Shown: one piece after another, positions 16,940 to 25,584 of the stretch
How the letters are laid out: every line of letters starts with the position of its first letter
How positions within the stretch are numbered: position 1 is the stretch's first letter
DNA from: JBHHXR01 sp046757205
GTDB lineage: Bacteria; Pseudomonadota; Alphaproteobacteria; Rhodobacterales; Rhodobacteraceae
Length of the DNA: 32,141 bases
Reading direction: 5' to 3'
NCBI GenBank assembly: GCA_046757205.1
Contig: JBHHXR010000008.1
Span: 1 to 32,141 of the forward strand
Position numbers and translations under genes: made by a program
Notes under the pieces: model-generated
Databases searched by the model: none
The model's input: only the letters and a program-made list of their open reading frames with translations
What the model was told of the DNA's origin: nothing

Positions 16940-17407
16940 TCATTTGCCGGTGAATTCGATCATTCCTTCCGGCAGCATGTAGAGGACATAGGCATCGCCG
17001 CCCGTGACCGTCGGGTTGTGGTCCGAGCCCGGCGGGTAGACGTACCAGCCCTTGGGCTTTCCATCGAACCGGGGGTTGCCCGAAATCGGCATGATAGCGC
17101 CGATTTCGCCTGTGGTGTGGATGTGGTGCGGCCCCACGACATCCTTCATGCGCACGACATCCACGCTGAACCGGCCCGCTTCGTTTCCCGGTTTTACCGC
17201 CCGCCCGAACTTGATGCCACCGGCCTCCCGTTCAACCAGCCAGCCATCGGCCTCTCCCTCATCGCACAGCCTGCTGAGGCGTGCGAACTTCGCGTCGTCC
17301 GGCGGGAAATTCTCGTTGAGAAACTGTTCCAGGTCGTTGTCCAGCGGCTGGCCTTCTATGCTGTCTGAAACCTCTTGAAGAATCTCCAGAAACTCGGTCT
17401 TTGCCAT
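16940..17407 (-). CDS. DUF4863 / 4-hydroxylaminobenzoate lyase-like protein
   Basis: A 155-residue small cytoplasmic protein. The C-terminal half looks cupin-like: GPHHIHTTGEIGAIMP supplies H94, H95, H97 and E101, and GSDHNPTV supplies H130, enough for a metal site. From memory this is the DUF4863 family, whose characterised member PnbB converts 4-hydroxylaminobenzoate to protocatechuate and ammonia. Related genes occur beside box operons, where the function is not known. The start at 17407 follows GGGAGG and gives MAKTEFLEIL; an in-frame ATG at 17464 is less likely. It is the first gene of the minus-strand run into the hydrolase and boxCBA, divergent from the importer. Family call is moderate; activity is not established. 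Confidence 0.7.
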   Translation of the reverse strand: MAKTEFLEILQEVSDSIEGQPLDNDLEQFLNENFPPDDAKFARLSRLCDEGEADGWLVEREAGGIKFGRAVKPGNEAGRFSVDVVRMKDVVGPHHIHTTGEIGAIMPISGNPRFDGKPKGWYVYPPGSDHNPTVTGGDAYVLYMLPEGMIEFTGK

Positions 17408-17537
17408 CTTGCCCTCCCGGTTCCACATACAGGCCGCGAGGCCAAGTGATGCGATATCATGCATCAGTGGAACAACTTTTATTGCGCGCGGAATCTGCTA
17501 TTTTTGTAATTACACGGTTCGCCAAAGCGATTCGTAG

Positions 17538-17558
17538 GCATTATTATGCACAAAGTGC
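17538..17558 (+). promoter_or_regulatory. Candidate promoter/operator upstream of the first ABC importer
   Basis: GCAT (17538-17541) and ATGC (17546-17549) are an inverted repeat. It overlaps TATTAT (17542-17547), a possible -10 for the importer, and GCAC-AAA-GTGC (17548-17558), a second perfect dyad. It lies in the 215-bp divergent gap between the DUF4863 gene and the substrate-binding protein gene. The rest of the gap holds AT-rich sequence but no other clear site. Confidence 0.45.
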
Positions 17559-17622
17559 TCTTTGCTGCTAGATCGATGTCCAAAGAACGCCCCGGTTGGG
17601 GCAATGAAATCGGGAGGAAAAC

Positions 17623-18795
17623 ATGTTGGAAAAACTGAGGCCGCTTGCTGCGCGGGCAGCCGTGGCCGCGTGCGCCATCGCAGTGACGGCGGGTTCCGTG
17701 AACGCCGCTGACATTAAGGTCGGGCTCTTGCTGCCCTACGTCGGTGTCTACGCCGCGCTTGGCAACGAAATCGATGCCGGCTTCATGCTTGCGCTCGAGG
17801 AATCGGGGATGGCGGGCGATATTGAGGTCGTCAGGGAAGACACCGAGGTCAAGCCGCCCGTGGGGCTGGCGAAGGCGCGAAAGCTGGTCCTTGAAGATGA
17901 GGTCGACGTCATAGTCGGCATCGTATCGTCCGGCGTTCTCGGCGCCGTGCGCGACTTCGTGGACGGCTCGAAGGTTCCGCTCATTGTCGCCAATGCCGGC
18001 AACGTCGACGCAACCGGCAAGCGGTGCAGCAAGTATGTCGTCCGGGTATCGTTTTCCAACGCCCAGATAAACCGCCCCATGGGGAAATGGATGTACGATA
18101 ACGGCGTGCGCAAGGTGTATACGCTCGGGCCGGACTATGCGGCGGGCCATCAGATGATCGACGCCTTCTCGGAAGCCTTCAAGGCGGCCGGCGGCGAGAT
18201 CGTCGGTTCCGACTTCACGCCTTTCCGCAAGACCAAGGATTTCGGTCCCTACCTGACCAAGGCGAGCGCTGCCAACCCGGACGCGATCTTCGTATTCTAT
18301 GCCGGCGGCGAGGCGATCTCCTTCGTGAAGCAGTACGCATCGCTCGGCATCAAGGACAATGTGCCGCTCTACGGTTCCGGTTTCCTGACCTCGCCGCTCT
18401 ACGTGAACGCCGAGGGTCCGGCCGCCGAGGGCATCGTCACGTCACTGCACTATGTGCCCACCCTCGACACGCCCGAGAACAAGGCGTTTGTCGCGGCGTT
18501 CCAGGAAGCGACAGGCAAGGTTCCGTCGGAATTCGCCGCTCAGGGGTATGATTCCGGGCGGGTACTGGTCGAGGCCATGAAAGCCGGCGCCACCGATCGG
18601 GCTTCGATCGCCGCGGCGCTCGCCAAGGTGAACTATACCGGCCCGCGCGGACCGTTGCAGATCGACCCCGCGACCAATAACGTGGTGCAGAACATCTATG
18701 TCTTCGAGACCGTCGCCGGGGAGGGCGGCCTGACCCAGAAGGTCATAGGCAAGATCGACAACGTTACCGATGCGCCGAACGGCTGTAACCTTTAG
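17623..18795 (+). CDS. Branched-chain-type (Liv) ABC importer, periplasmic substrate-binding protein
   Basis: A 390-residue type I periplasmic binding protein. An N-terminal signal peptide is clear: basic MLEKLRPLAARAA, a hydrophobic core and a likely cleavage in SVNAAD near residue 28. The mature protein begins DIKVGLLLPYVGVYAALG, typical of Leu/Ile/Val-type receptors, and continues with YAAGHQMIDAF and AAQGYDSGRVLVEAM. GGGAGGAAAAC precedes the ATG. It heads a five-gene plus-strand transporter operon divergent from the box genes. This suggests uptake of benzoate, 4-hydroxybenzoate or a related acid, as for the hba-linked importer of R. palustris; the ligand is inferred from context only. Confidence 0.88.
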   Translation: MLEKLRPLAARAAVAACAIAVTAGSVNAADIKVGLLLPYVGVYAALGNEIDAGFMLALEESGMAGDIEVVREDTEVKPPVGLAKARKLVLEDEVDVIVGIVSSGVLGAVRDFVDGSKVPLIVANAGNVDATGKRCSKYVVRVSFSNAQINRPMGKWMYDNGVRKVYTLGPDYAAGHQMIDAFSEAFKAAGGEIVGSDFTPFRKTKDFGPYLTKASAANPDAIFVFYAGGEAISFVKQYASLGIKDNVPLYGSGFLTSPLYVNAEGPAAEGIVTSLHYVPTLDTPENKAFVAAFQEATGKVPSEFAAQGYDSGRVLVEAMKAGATDRASIAAALAKVNYTGPRGPLQIDPATNNVVQNIYVFETVAGEGGLTQKVIGKIDNVTDAPNGCNL

Positions 18796-18812
18796 GCGGA
18801 AACCATCACATG

Positions 18813-18844
18813 GCGGCGGTCCGGACCCCGGTCCGGGCCGCCGC
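18813..18844 (+). other. Strong stem-loop between the binding-protein and permease genes (operon 1)
   Basis: GCGGCGGTCCGGACC (18813-18827) pairs with 18830-18844 over 15 positions, 14 Watson-Crick and one G-T, around a two-base loop. No T-run follows, so it is not a classical terminator. Such hairpins after a binding-protein gene commonly stabilise the upstream message or cause partial termination, giving more receptor than permease. That role is inferred. Confidence 0.6.
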
Positions 18845-18868
18845 AGGGACCGGTAACAGTTTGCTGGA

Positions 18869-19741
18869 ATGACCGACATTGCCGCCTTCTGGACCGTGCA
18901 GGTTCTGCACGGCCTCCAGCTTTCCATGCTGCTGTTTCTGCTGTCGGTCGGGCTGACGGTCATTTTCGGCCTGTTGCATTTCGTTAACCTGGCGCACGGC
19001 GCGCTGTACGCACTGGGGGCGTATGTCAGTTTCAGCGTGGTCCGGATCACCGGATCGTTCTGGGCCGGATTTCTGGTTGCGCCGCTTGCGGTGGCGCTGG
19101 TCGGCGTGGCGCTCTATCTCGGGCTGATCCGGCGCATGCGCCTCGCAGGGCCGATGAACCAGGTCCTGATCACATTCGGGCTGATCTTTGTTTTCCTCGA
19201 CATTTTCCGGATTTTCTGGGGCGACGTCGCGCTCGGTGTCGAACAGCCGGAGCTGTTTGCCGGCCCGGTCGAGTTTTTCGGCATTACCTATTCCGCCTAC
19301 CGGCTGTTCATCATCGCGCTGGGGCTGTTCGTGCTGCTGGTGCTGCATCTCATACTGTCGCTTACGCAAATCGGCGCGATGATCCGCGCCGGGGTGGACA
19401 ATGACAACATGGCGGCGTGCCTTGGCATCAACGTTGAAAGGGTCTTCTTCATGGTGTTCTGTGTCGGATGCGCGCTTGCGGGCATTGCCGGGGCGGTCGC
19501 CGCGCCGGTCTTCTCGGCGACGCCGGACATGGGGACGCAGATTCTCATTCCAACGCTGATCGTGGTGGTGATCGGCGGGCTCGGAAGCCTGAAAGGCGCG
19601 GTGGCCGGTTCCCTGCTTGTCGGTTTCATCGAGACGTTCGGAGCCGTGCTTGCGCCGCAGGTTGCGGCGGTTCTTGTCTACGCTTTGCTGGCGGGGGTGC
19701 TGATATTCCGTCCGGCCGGACTGTTTCCGGCACGGAGCTAG
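18869..19741 (+). CDS. livH: Liv-type ABC importer permease LivH (operon 1)
   Basis: A 290-residue inner-membrane permease with about eight hydrophobic segments. The opening VLHGLQLSMLLFLLSVGLTVIFGLLHFVNLAHGA is typical of LivH, as are the later GVDNDNMAACLGINVERVF (coupling-loop region) and VIGGLGSLKGAVAGSLLVGF. The ribosome-binding site is weak; translation may depend on the RNA around the hairpin just upstream. It partners with LivM to form the membrane channel. Confidence 0.9.
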   Translation: MTDIAAFWTVQVLHGLQLSMLLFLLSVGLTVIFGLLHFVNLAHGALYALGAYVSFSVVRITGSFWAGFLVAPLAVALVGVALYLGLIRRMRLAGPMNQVLITFGLIFVFLDIFRIFWGDVALGVEQPELFAGPVEFFGITYSAYRLFIIALGLFVLLVLHLILSLTQIGAMIRAGVDNDNMAACLGINVERVFFMVFCVGCALAGIAGAVAAPVFSATPDMGTQILIPTLIVVVIGGLGSLKGAVAGSLLVGFIETFGAVLAPQVAAVLVYALLAGVLIFRPAGLFPARS

Positions 19742-19746
19742 CGTAG

Positions 19747-20730
19747 ATGTTCGAACAAACGCCGACCAAGACCGTAACGATGATTGCCGTCCTCGCCGGG
19801 CTGTCCGTCTACACGATTACCGGCAGCTATTTCGGCCGCGAACTGGTGGTCGAGGTTGCAATCCTGGCCATCCTGGCGGTCAGTCTTGACATGGTCGCCG
19901 GTTACGGCGGCATGGTGTCGCTTTGTCATGGCTCGATTTTTGGCATCGGCGCCTATTCGTTTGCCGTCGTGAACGTGCTGCTGGGGGGCACACCGGCCCT
20001 GGGATTGCTGGCCGCCATCGTGCTGGCCGGTACTTTCGGATTTGCCGTCGGTGCCGTCACCTCGCGCACCCGCGGCATATTTTTCATCATGGCGACGCTG
20101 GCCTTCGGGCAGATGGTCTATGTGCTGATTTTCGATTCCGAGACGCTCGGCGGCGACGATGGGATGTGGGGCCTCGCCCGGCTGGACCTGTCAGCCGTAG
20201 GTATTGATCTGAACGACGGGGTTCAGTTTGCGATTTTCAGCATCTTTTGTGTCGGGCTGACTTACACGCTGGCCGCATGGATTCTTCGTTCGGCCTTTGG
20301 GCGCACGCTGTCCGGCATTCATGAAAACGAAGACCGGATGCGGGCGCTTGGCACCAGCGTGTGGAAATTCAAGGCCATTGCCTTCGGTCTTTCGGGCGCC
20401 CTGGCAGGACTGTCGGGCGCGCTGGCGGCCCAGCAGACGATGTTTGTTTCGCCTGACCTGATTGTCTGGACGGTATCGGGTGAAGTGCTGATTGTCGTCA
20501 TTCTCGGCGGACTGGGCACCCTGGTCGGGCCGGTGGTCGGTGCCGTCGTGCTGGTCTTTCTCAAGCACGAAATCAGCGACTACACAAACTACTGGCACAT
20601 CATCATCGGCCTGGTTCTGATCGTAACCGTCATGGCAGGCGGGCGCGGTATCTACGGCGGGATCGAGGAGCTTCTGAGGGCACGGCGGGTCAGGGCAACG
20701 CCCGCATCCGGAGCGGGTTCCGATGCTTGA
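19747..20730 (+). CDS. livM: Liv-type ABC importer permease LivM (operon 1)
   Basis: A 327-residue inner-membrane permease. It shows the LivM order: LAVSLDMVAGYGGMVSLCHGSIFGIGAY, FFIMATLAFGQMVY, the coupling region IHENEDRMRALGTSVWKFK and IVVILGGLGTLVGPVVGA. It starts five bases after the livH stop and overlaps livG by eight bases. The C-terminal tail after GGIEELL is short and basic. Confidence 0.9.
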   Translation: MFEQTPTKTVTMIAVLAGLSVYTITGSYFGRELVVEVAILAILAVSLDMVAGYGGMVSLCHGSIFGIGAYSFAVVNVLLGGTPALGLLAAIVLAGTFGFAVGAVTSRTRGIFFIMATLAFGQMVYVLIFDSETLGGDDGMWGLARLDLSAVGIDLNDGVQFAIFSIFCVGLTYTLAAWILRSAFGRTLSGIHENEDRMRALGTSVWKFKAIAFGLSGALAGLSGALAAQQTMFVSPDLIVWTVSGEVLIVVILGGLGTLVGPVVGAVVLVFLKHEISDYTNYWHIIIGLVLIVTVMAGGRGIYGGIEELLRARRVRATPASGAGSDA

Positions 20731-21469
20731 AGTCGTCGGTCTGCGGAAATCGTTCGGCTCTCTGGTGGTCGCGGATGATGTTTCAATTCGCCTTGAAGAA
20801 GGCGAAAGACGCGTCATCCTCGGACCAAACGGAGCCGGCAAGACCACCTTGTTCAATCTTCTCACCGGTGATCTGAAGCCGGACGCCGGTGATATTCTGG
20901 TCGACGGGGAATCGGTGACGTCGCTTCCGGTCGAGGCGCGCGCGCGCCTGGGGCTGGCGCGCAGCTACCAGAAGAACAATCTGTTCGAGCGCCTGAAGAT
21001 CGGCGAGAACCTGGCGCTCGCAGCGGCGGCTGCCATGGATTTGTCCGGGTCACTGTTTCGCGATACCCATCGCGATCCTTCGCTGCAACGGGTGGTCGCG
21101 GATGTCGCGGCCCAGGTTGGTCTCGCGGACCTTCTCGATACGCCGGTCAGGAACGCCTCCTATGGCAACCGGCGGCAACTGGAAGTCGGTCTGGCGCTGG
21201 CCAACCGGCCGAAAGTACTGCTGATGGACGAGCCGACCTCGGGTGTCGGCCCCGGCATGATCGAGGCGTTTCACGATCTGCTGACGTCGCTGCCGAGAGA
21301 TCTGACCGTCCTGATCATCGAACACGACATGGACCTTGCGTTTGACGTTGCCGACCGCATCACGGTGCTCAACTATGGCAGCGTCGTCTTTGAAGGCACA
21401 CCGGACGAGACCCGGGCGAGCCCGCTGGTGAACGAGATCTACCTTGGAGATTGGAGCGCCCGTGCTTGA
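20723..21469 (+). CDS. livG: Liv-type ABC importer ATPase LivG (operon 1)
   Basis: A 248-residue cytoplasmic ATPase. Walker A is GPNGAGKTT near residue 34, Walker B is VLLMDEPTSG and the switch histidine is in IIEHDMDLAF. The signature loop reads ASYGNRRQLEVGLAL, the variant usual for LivG. It overlaps the end of livM and the start of livF by eight bases each, indicating coupled translation. Confidence 0.9.
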   Translation: MLEVVGLRKSFGSLVVADDVSIRLEEGERRVILGPNGAGKTTLFNLLTGDLKPDAGDILVDGESVTSLPVEARARLGLARSYQKNNLFERLKIGENLALAAAAAMDLSGSLFRDTHRDPSLQRVVADVAAQVGLADLLDTPVRNASYGNRRQLEVGLALANRPKVLLMDEPTSGVGPGMIEAFHDLLTSLPRDLTVLIIEHDMDLAFDVADRITVLNYGSVVFEGTPDETRASPLVNEIYLGDWSARA

Positions 21470-22163
21470 GGTCCGCGATCTGCATACCGGCTATGGCGAG
21501 ACGCAGATCATCCATGGCCTCGATTTCCACGCGGCGCAGGGGCGGGTGTTTGCCATCCTCGGGCGCAACGGTGCGGGAAAGACCACGACCCTGAAGTCGA
21601 TCATGGCCCTGCTTCCGGCAACGAAGGGGTCGATCTCGCTGGACGGTGAGGAAATCACCGGACGCACGCCGTCCGAGATCGCCCGTATGGGCATTGCCTA
21701 TGTGCCGGAGACGCGCGACATTTTCGCCTCTCTCACGGTTCAGGAAAATCTTGAACTGGCGGCCAGGCTGAAACCATCTGGCGAGCGGCGCTGGACGCTG
21801 GACAGGGTGCTGGATTTCTTCCCCGGGCTCGGCGAAAGGCTGAAAAACGGCGGCAACCAGCTTTCGGGTGGCGAACAGCAGATGCTGGCCATCGGCCGCG
21901 CCCTCCTGATGAACCCGCGGGTGCTGGTCCTGGACGAGCCGACCGAAGGCCTTGCCCCGATCATCATCAAGCAGATCCACGACAAGCTCCTGGAATTGAA
22001 GGGCGAGGGGCTGACCATGGTTCTGGTGGAGCAGAATTTCGGCTTTGCGACCAGCCTTGCCGACGACATCTGTATCATCGGGCGAGGCAAGGTCGCGTGG
22101 AAGGGCGACCCGGCGGGGCTGCGCGGTGATCGTGACCTTCAGACCCGGTGGCTGGGCGTGTGA
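21462..22163 (+). CDS. livF: Liv-type ABC importer ATPase LivF (operon 1)
   Basis: A 233-residue ATPase with Walker A GRNGAGKTT, signature LSGGEQQMLAIGRAL, Walker B VLVLDEPTEGLAP and switch VEQNF. The GTG at 21462 is chosen because GGAG lies just upstream and the protein then begins at LEVRDLHTGYG; a TTG at 21444 is in frame but would add non-conserved residues. It ends the plus-strand operon only 24 bases from the end of the convergent second importer; no hairpin was seen in that gap. Confidence 0.88.
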   Translation: MLEVRDLHTGYGETQIIHGLDFHAAQGRVFAILGRNGAGKTTTLKSIMALLPATKGSISLDGEEITGRTPSEIARMGIAYVPETRDIFASLTVQENLELAARLKPSGERRWTLDRVLDFFPGLGERLKNGGNQLSGGEQQMLAIGRALLMNPRVLVLDEPTEGLAPIIIKQIHDKLLELKGEGLTMVLVEQNFGFATSLADDICIIGRGKVAWKGDPAGLRGDRDLQTRWLGV

Positions 22164-22187
22164 TCGCGCTCCGGGCAATGCGGTGAT

Positions 22188-22889
22188 TCAGATGCCGAGA
22201 TAGGCCTGGCGTATGCGTTCGTCGGCGATCAGTTCGTCGGCCGGCCCGGACATCGCTATTCGCCCGGTTTCCATCACGTAGCCCCGATCGGCGATCGACA
22301 GCGCCGCGAAGGCGTTCTGTTCGACCAGCAGCGCCGTGACGTCGAGGCTGCGCAGGTTCTTCACTGCATCGAGGATCTGGTCGACGAGGATCGGCGCAAG
22401 CCCCATGCTGGGTTCGTCGAGCAACAGGCAGCTCGGACGGCACATCAGGGCGCGGGCGATAGCCAGCATCTGTTGCTGTCCGCCGGAAAGCTCGCCGGCG
22501 GACAGGTTGCGCTTCTTCTTCAGGTCCGGGAACATGGCGAAAGCCTCTTCCATGTCCCGGTCCACGCGATCGTCGGAGTAGAGATATGCCCCGAGGCGGA
22601 GGTTTTCCTCGACCGACAGGTTGGTGAAGATCTGCCGCCCCTCCGGAGACTGAGCAAGCCCGGCCGCCACGCGCCGGTGGGCGGCCAGGCGCGAGATGTC
22701 CTCGCCGCGGAACACTATGGTTCCGGCGACGACCGGTTGCACGCCGGAGAGGCAGTGCAGCAGCGTCGTCTTGCCGGCGCCGTTGGCCCCGACCACGGTG
22801 ACGATCTCGCCCGACTTCACTTCCAGATCCAGGCCGTGCAGTACCTCGATCCGGCCGTACCGGCTGCGCAGCCCTTCAACCGAGAGCAT
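22188..22889 (-). CDS. livF: Liv-type ABC importer ATPase LivF (operon 2)
   Basis: A 233-residue ATPase with Walker A GANGAGKTT, signature LSGGQQQMLAIARAL, Walker B LLLDEPSMGLAP and switch VEQNAF. The ATG at 22889 is preferred because AAAGGGGG lies upstream; an ATG at 22910 adds seven residues. It overlaps the end of livG by 14 bases and is the last gene of the second, minus-strand importer operon. Confidence 0.88.
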   Translation of the reverse strand: MLSVEGLRSRYGRIEVLHGLDLEVKSGEIVTVVGANGAGKTTLLHCLSGVQPVVAGTIVFRGEDISRLAAHRRVAAGLAQSPEGRQIFTNLSVEENLRLGAYLYSDDRVDRDMEEAFAMFPDLKKKRNLSAGELSGGQQQMLAIARALMCRPSCLLLDEPSMGLAPILVDQILDAVKNLRSLDVTALLVEQNAFAALSIADRGYVMETGRIAMSGPADELIADERIRQAYLGI

Positions 22890-23664
22890 GGTTTGCCCCC
22901 TTTCCGCCACCGGTACCGAGATAGGCCTCGATCACCCTGGGGTTTCGCGCCACATCTTCGGGCGTGCCTTCGGTGATCTTCTCGCCGTGATCCAGCACCA
23001 CGATGTGGTTGGATACTTTCATCACCAGCTTCATGTCATGCTCGACCAGCAGGATGGCGACACCTTCCCTCGCGATCCGTTCGATCAGGCGGTTGATCTC
23101 CTCGGTCTCGACGGCGTTGCAGCCCGCGGCCGGCTCGTCGAGCAGCAGGAGCCGGGGCTCGACAGCCAATGCCCGGGCGATCTCCAGCCGTTTCAACGCG
23201 CCGTAGGAGAGCGCCGAGGCCTCCTGCCATGCGCTGCGTTCAAGCCCGACGCGCGCGAGCAGGTCATGCGCCCGGGTTTCGGACTGCCGGGTCCTGCGGC
23301 GCGCGGCGGGAAGACCGAGAAGATCGGTGACGATGTGGTTGCCCTCGGCCAGATGACACCCCGCCATGACGTTTTCCAGCACGCTCATCTGCAGGAAAAT
23401 CTGCAGGTTCTGGAAAGTCCGCGACAGACCCAGCGCGGCAAGATGGTGGGGTGCCATCGCGGTGACGTCGTCGCCCGCAAGTTTCACTCTGCCGCGGCTG
23501 GGGACGTAGAGGCCGGAGATCATGTTGAACAGCGTCGTCTTGCCGGCACCGTTGGGGCCTATGACCGAAACGATCTCTCCGGGCCGAACCGAAAACCCAA
23601 CGTTGTCGACGGCTGTCAGCCCGCCGAAATCGATGCCTATTCCCTCGACCGAAAGAAGGGTCAT
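22876..23664 (-). CDS. livG: Liv-type ABC importer ATPase LivG (operon 2)
   Basis: A 262-residue ATPase. Walker A is GPNGAGKTT, the signature loop LSYGALKRLEIARAL, Walker B LLLLDEPAAGCN and the switch VEHDMKLVMKV. The start overlaps the livM stop as ATGA. AAGCN after Walker B is typical of LivG. It differs clearly from the operon 1 LivG, so the two importers are not a recent duplication. Confidence 0.9.
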   Translation of the reverse strand: MTLLSVEGIGIDFGGLTAVDNVGFSVRPGEIVSVIGPNGAGKTTLFNMISGLYVPSRGRVKLAGDDVTAMAPHHLAALGLSRTFQNLQIFLQMSVLENVMAGCHLAEGNHIVTDLLGLPAARRRTRQSETRAHDLLARVGLERSAWQEASALSYGALKRLEIARALAVEPRLLLLDEPAAGCNAVETEEINRLIERIAREGVAILLVEHDMKLVMKVSNHIVVLDHGEKITEGTPEDVARNPRVIEAYLGTGGGKGANHALG

Positions 23665-24620
23665 TTTCCCCTCCGCCGCACGAGTCTGGCGAGGCTGGGG
23701 ACCAGACCCTCGCGCATGAAGATCATCACCAGCATCATGACCAGCCCCAGCACGATGTGCTCAAAGTCCTCCAGCACGGTCAGAACCTGCGGCAGCGAGG
23801 TCAGGATCGCGACGCCGATCACAGCTCCGAATACAACGCCCGCGCCGCCCAGCACCGTCATCGTCAGCAATTCGATCGAGTGCAGGAAGCCGGAAATGTC
23901 GGGCGAGACGAACTTGTTCATCAGCGCGATCTGCGAGCCGGCCACCGAGGCGTAGACGGCCGAGATCACGAAGGCGGTCAGTTTGTATCTGGCGACATCG
24001 ACGCCGACCGTGCGGGCCGCCACTTCCGAATCGTGCAGCGAACGCAGCGCCCGGCCGGTGGCGCTGTCATGGAGGTTCAGCGCCAGAAGCGCGCCCGCCA
24101 GCATGACCAGAGCCGCGAGCCAATACCACAATATGGACGCCTTGATCGTGAAGCCCGCCGATTTCAGCAGGCCGCGCAGGCCCAGATCCTGCACCGGCAT
24201 GCCGTCCGGCCCGCCGGTAAGCTGCGCCTCGTTGTTCAGCACCATGTAGATCAGGATCCCGAAACCGAGGGTCGCCACCGCCAGGTAATGCCCGCGCAGG
24301 CGAAGGATCGGCCTGCCGACGATCCAGGCGATGCCACCGGAAAGGACGGCGCCGAAGACCAGGCTGAGAACCGGCGGCAGGCCCAGATGGATGGGTCCGA
24401 GAGCGCAGGCATAAGCACCGATACCCGCAAATCCGGCATGGCCCAGACTTACCTGTCCGGCATAGCCGACCAGCACCACGAGGCCGATCACCGCCAGCCC
24501 GTTGATGAAGATCAGCGCGCCGATCCGGTAGTAGAACGAACTTGGGAAAAACAGCGGGGCAACCACGATCAGCGCGATCAACGCGAAAAGTGTCGCGTAT
24601 TTCGGAGACAGGGCTCGCAC
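23661..24620 (-). CDS. livM: Liv-type ABC importer permease LivM (operon 2)
   Basis: A 319-residue permease with many hydrophobic segments. LivM marks are VLVGYAGQVSLGHAGFAGIGAYA, LAVATLGFGILIYMV, the coupling region LHDSEVAARTVGVDVARYKL and TMTVLGGAGVVFGAVIG. The start is a GTG three bases after the livH stop with no strong ribosome-binding site, so translational coupling to livH is likely. Confidence 0.88.
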   Translation of the reverse strand: MRALSPKYATLFALIALIVVAPLFFPSSFYYRIGALIFINGLAVIGLVVLVGYAGQVSLGHAGFAGIGAYACALGPIHLGLPPVLSLVFGAVLSGGIAWIVGRPILRLRGHYLAVATLGFGILIYMVLNNEAQLTGGPDGMPVQDLGLRGLLKSAGFTIKASILWYWLAALVMLAGALLALNLHDSATGRALRSLHDSEVAARTVGVDVARYKLTAFVISAVYASVAGSQIALMNKFVSPDISGFLHSIELLTMTVLGGAGVVFGAVIGVAILTSLPQVLTVLEDFEHIVLGLVMMLVMIFMREGLVPSLARLVRRRGK

Positions 24621-24623
24621 TTG

Positions 24624-25496
24624 TCAGACCCTGTCGAGCGACGAGCGGCCGAAGATGCCGTTCGGCATGACGAACAACACTGCCAGAATGACGATGAAGG
24701 CCGCTGCATCCTTGTAGTCGGAGTTGATGTAACCGGCGGTCAACGCCTCGATAAGACCGACCAGCAATCCGCCGACAAATGCGCCGAGCGGGCTGCCCAT
24801 GCCGCCCAGCATGGCGGCGGCAAAGCCTTTCAGCGCCAACGCGATGCCGACGTCGTAGCTGGTCAGCGTGATCGGTGTCACCAGCACCCCGGCGAAGGCG
24901 CCGATCGCAGCCGACAGGGCGAAGCTGAGCGTCATCACGAAGTTGGTGTTCACGCCCACCAGCCTGGCCGCCAGCCTGTTGTTCGATGTCGCCAGAACCG
25001 CCTTGCCCGTCAAGGTGCGCACGAAGAAGAAATAGAGCCCGGCAAAGATCGCCAGCGCACCGAAGATGATCCACAGGCTCTGCGGCAGGATCGTTGCTCC
25101 CGCGATCACGAACGGATCGTCGCCTGAGAAACTGGGGAACCGGTGGATCTGCTTGTCGAATACGATCTGCGCCCCGCCACGCAGGAATATCGAGGCGCCG
25201 ATCGTAATGATGATCAGGGTGACCACCGAGGCCCCGCGGGCGCGTTCGATTGCCAGTTTGTTGAGTGCGATACCGACGACGCAGGCGATGATGATCGCTG
25301 CGGTCGCGGCCGGCAGCAGCGGGATACCGGCATCGAACAGGAAGACGGTGCTCATGCCGCCCAGCATCACGAACTCGCCCTGAGAAAAGTTGATAACGTC
25401 GGAGGCGTTGTAGACAATGGTGAAACCGAGGGCCACGAGGGCATAGACCGCGCCCACGGTGACCCCGGAAAACAGGAACTGCAGCAGTTCGGACAT
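24624..25496 (-). CDS. livH: Liv-type ABC importer permease LivH (operon 2)
   Basis: A 290-residue permease opening MSELLQFLFSGVTVGAVYAL and continuing with IVYNASDVINFSQGEFVMLGG, SNNRLAARLVGVNT and AAMLGGMGSPLGAFVGGLLVG, all LivH marks. The ATG at 25496 has GGAGG upstream; an in-frame ATG at 25646 would start inside the gap and binding-protein gene and is rejected. It follows the binding-protein gene across an 88-base gap that holds a hairpin. Confidence 0.9.
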   Translation of the reverse strand: MSELLQFLFSGVTVGAVYALVALGFTIVYNASDVINFSQGEFVMLGGMSTVFLFDAGIPLLPAATAAIIIACVVGIALNKLAIERARGASVVTLIIITIGASIFLRGGAQIVFDKQIHRFPSFSGDDPFVIAGATILPQSLWIIFGALAIFAGLYFFFVRTLTGKAVLATSNNRLAARLVGVNTNFVMTLSFALSAAIGAFAGVLVTPITLTSYDVGIALALKGFAAAMLGGMGSPLGAFVGGLLVGLIEALTAGYINSDYKDAAAFIVILAVLFVMPNGIFGRSSLDRV

Positions 25497-25549
25497 GGTA
25501 TCCTCCGCAGCCGTGCCAACTGGCCGGGGGTGCGTGGGCCTTGTGAAGT

Positions 25550-25576
25550 GGCGGGGCGCGCAGCAAGCGCCCCGCC
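25550..25576 (-). other. Strong stem-loop between the binding-protein and permease genes (operon 2)
   Basis: GGCGGGGCGC (25550-25559) and GCGCCCCGCC (25567-25576) form a perfect 10-bp stem with a 7-base loop, nine bases past the binding-protein stop on the minus strand. No T-run follows. Same position as the hairpin of operon 1 but unrelated in sequence. Confidence 0.6.
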
Positions 25577-25584
25577 TGGCAGAG

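Noticed and set aside
22164..22187. Terminator between the two convergent importer operons
   Set aside because: The 24-base gap has no stem or T-run that I could find.
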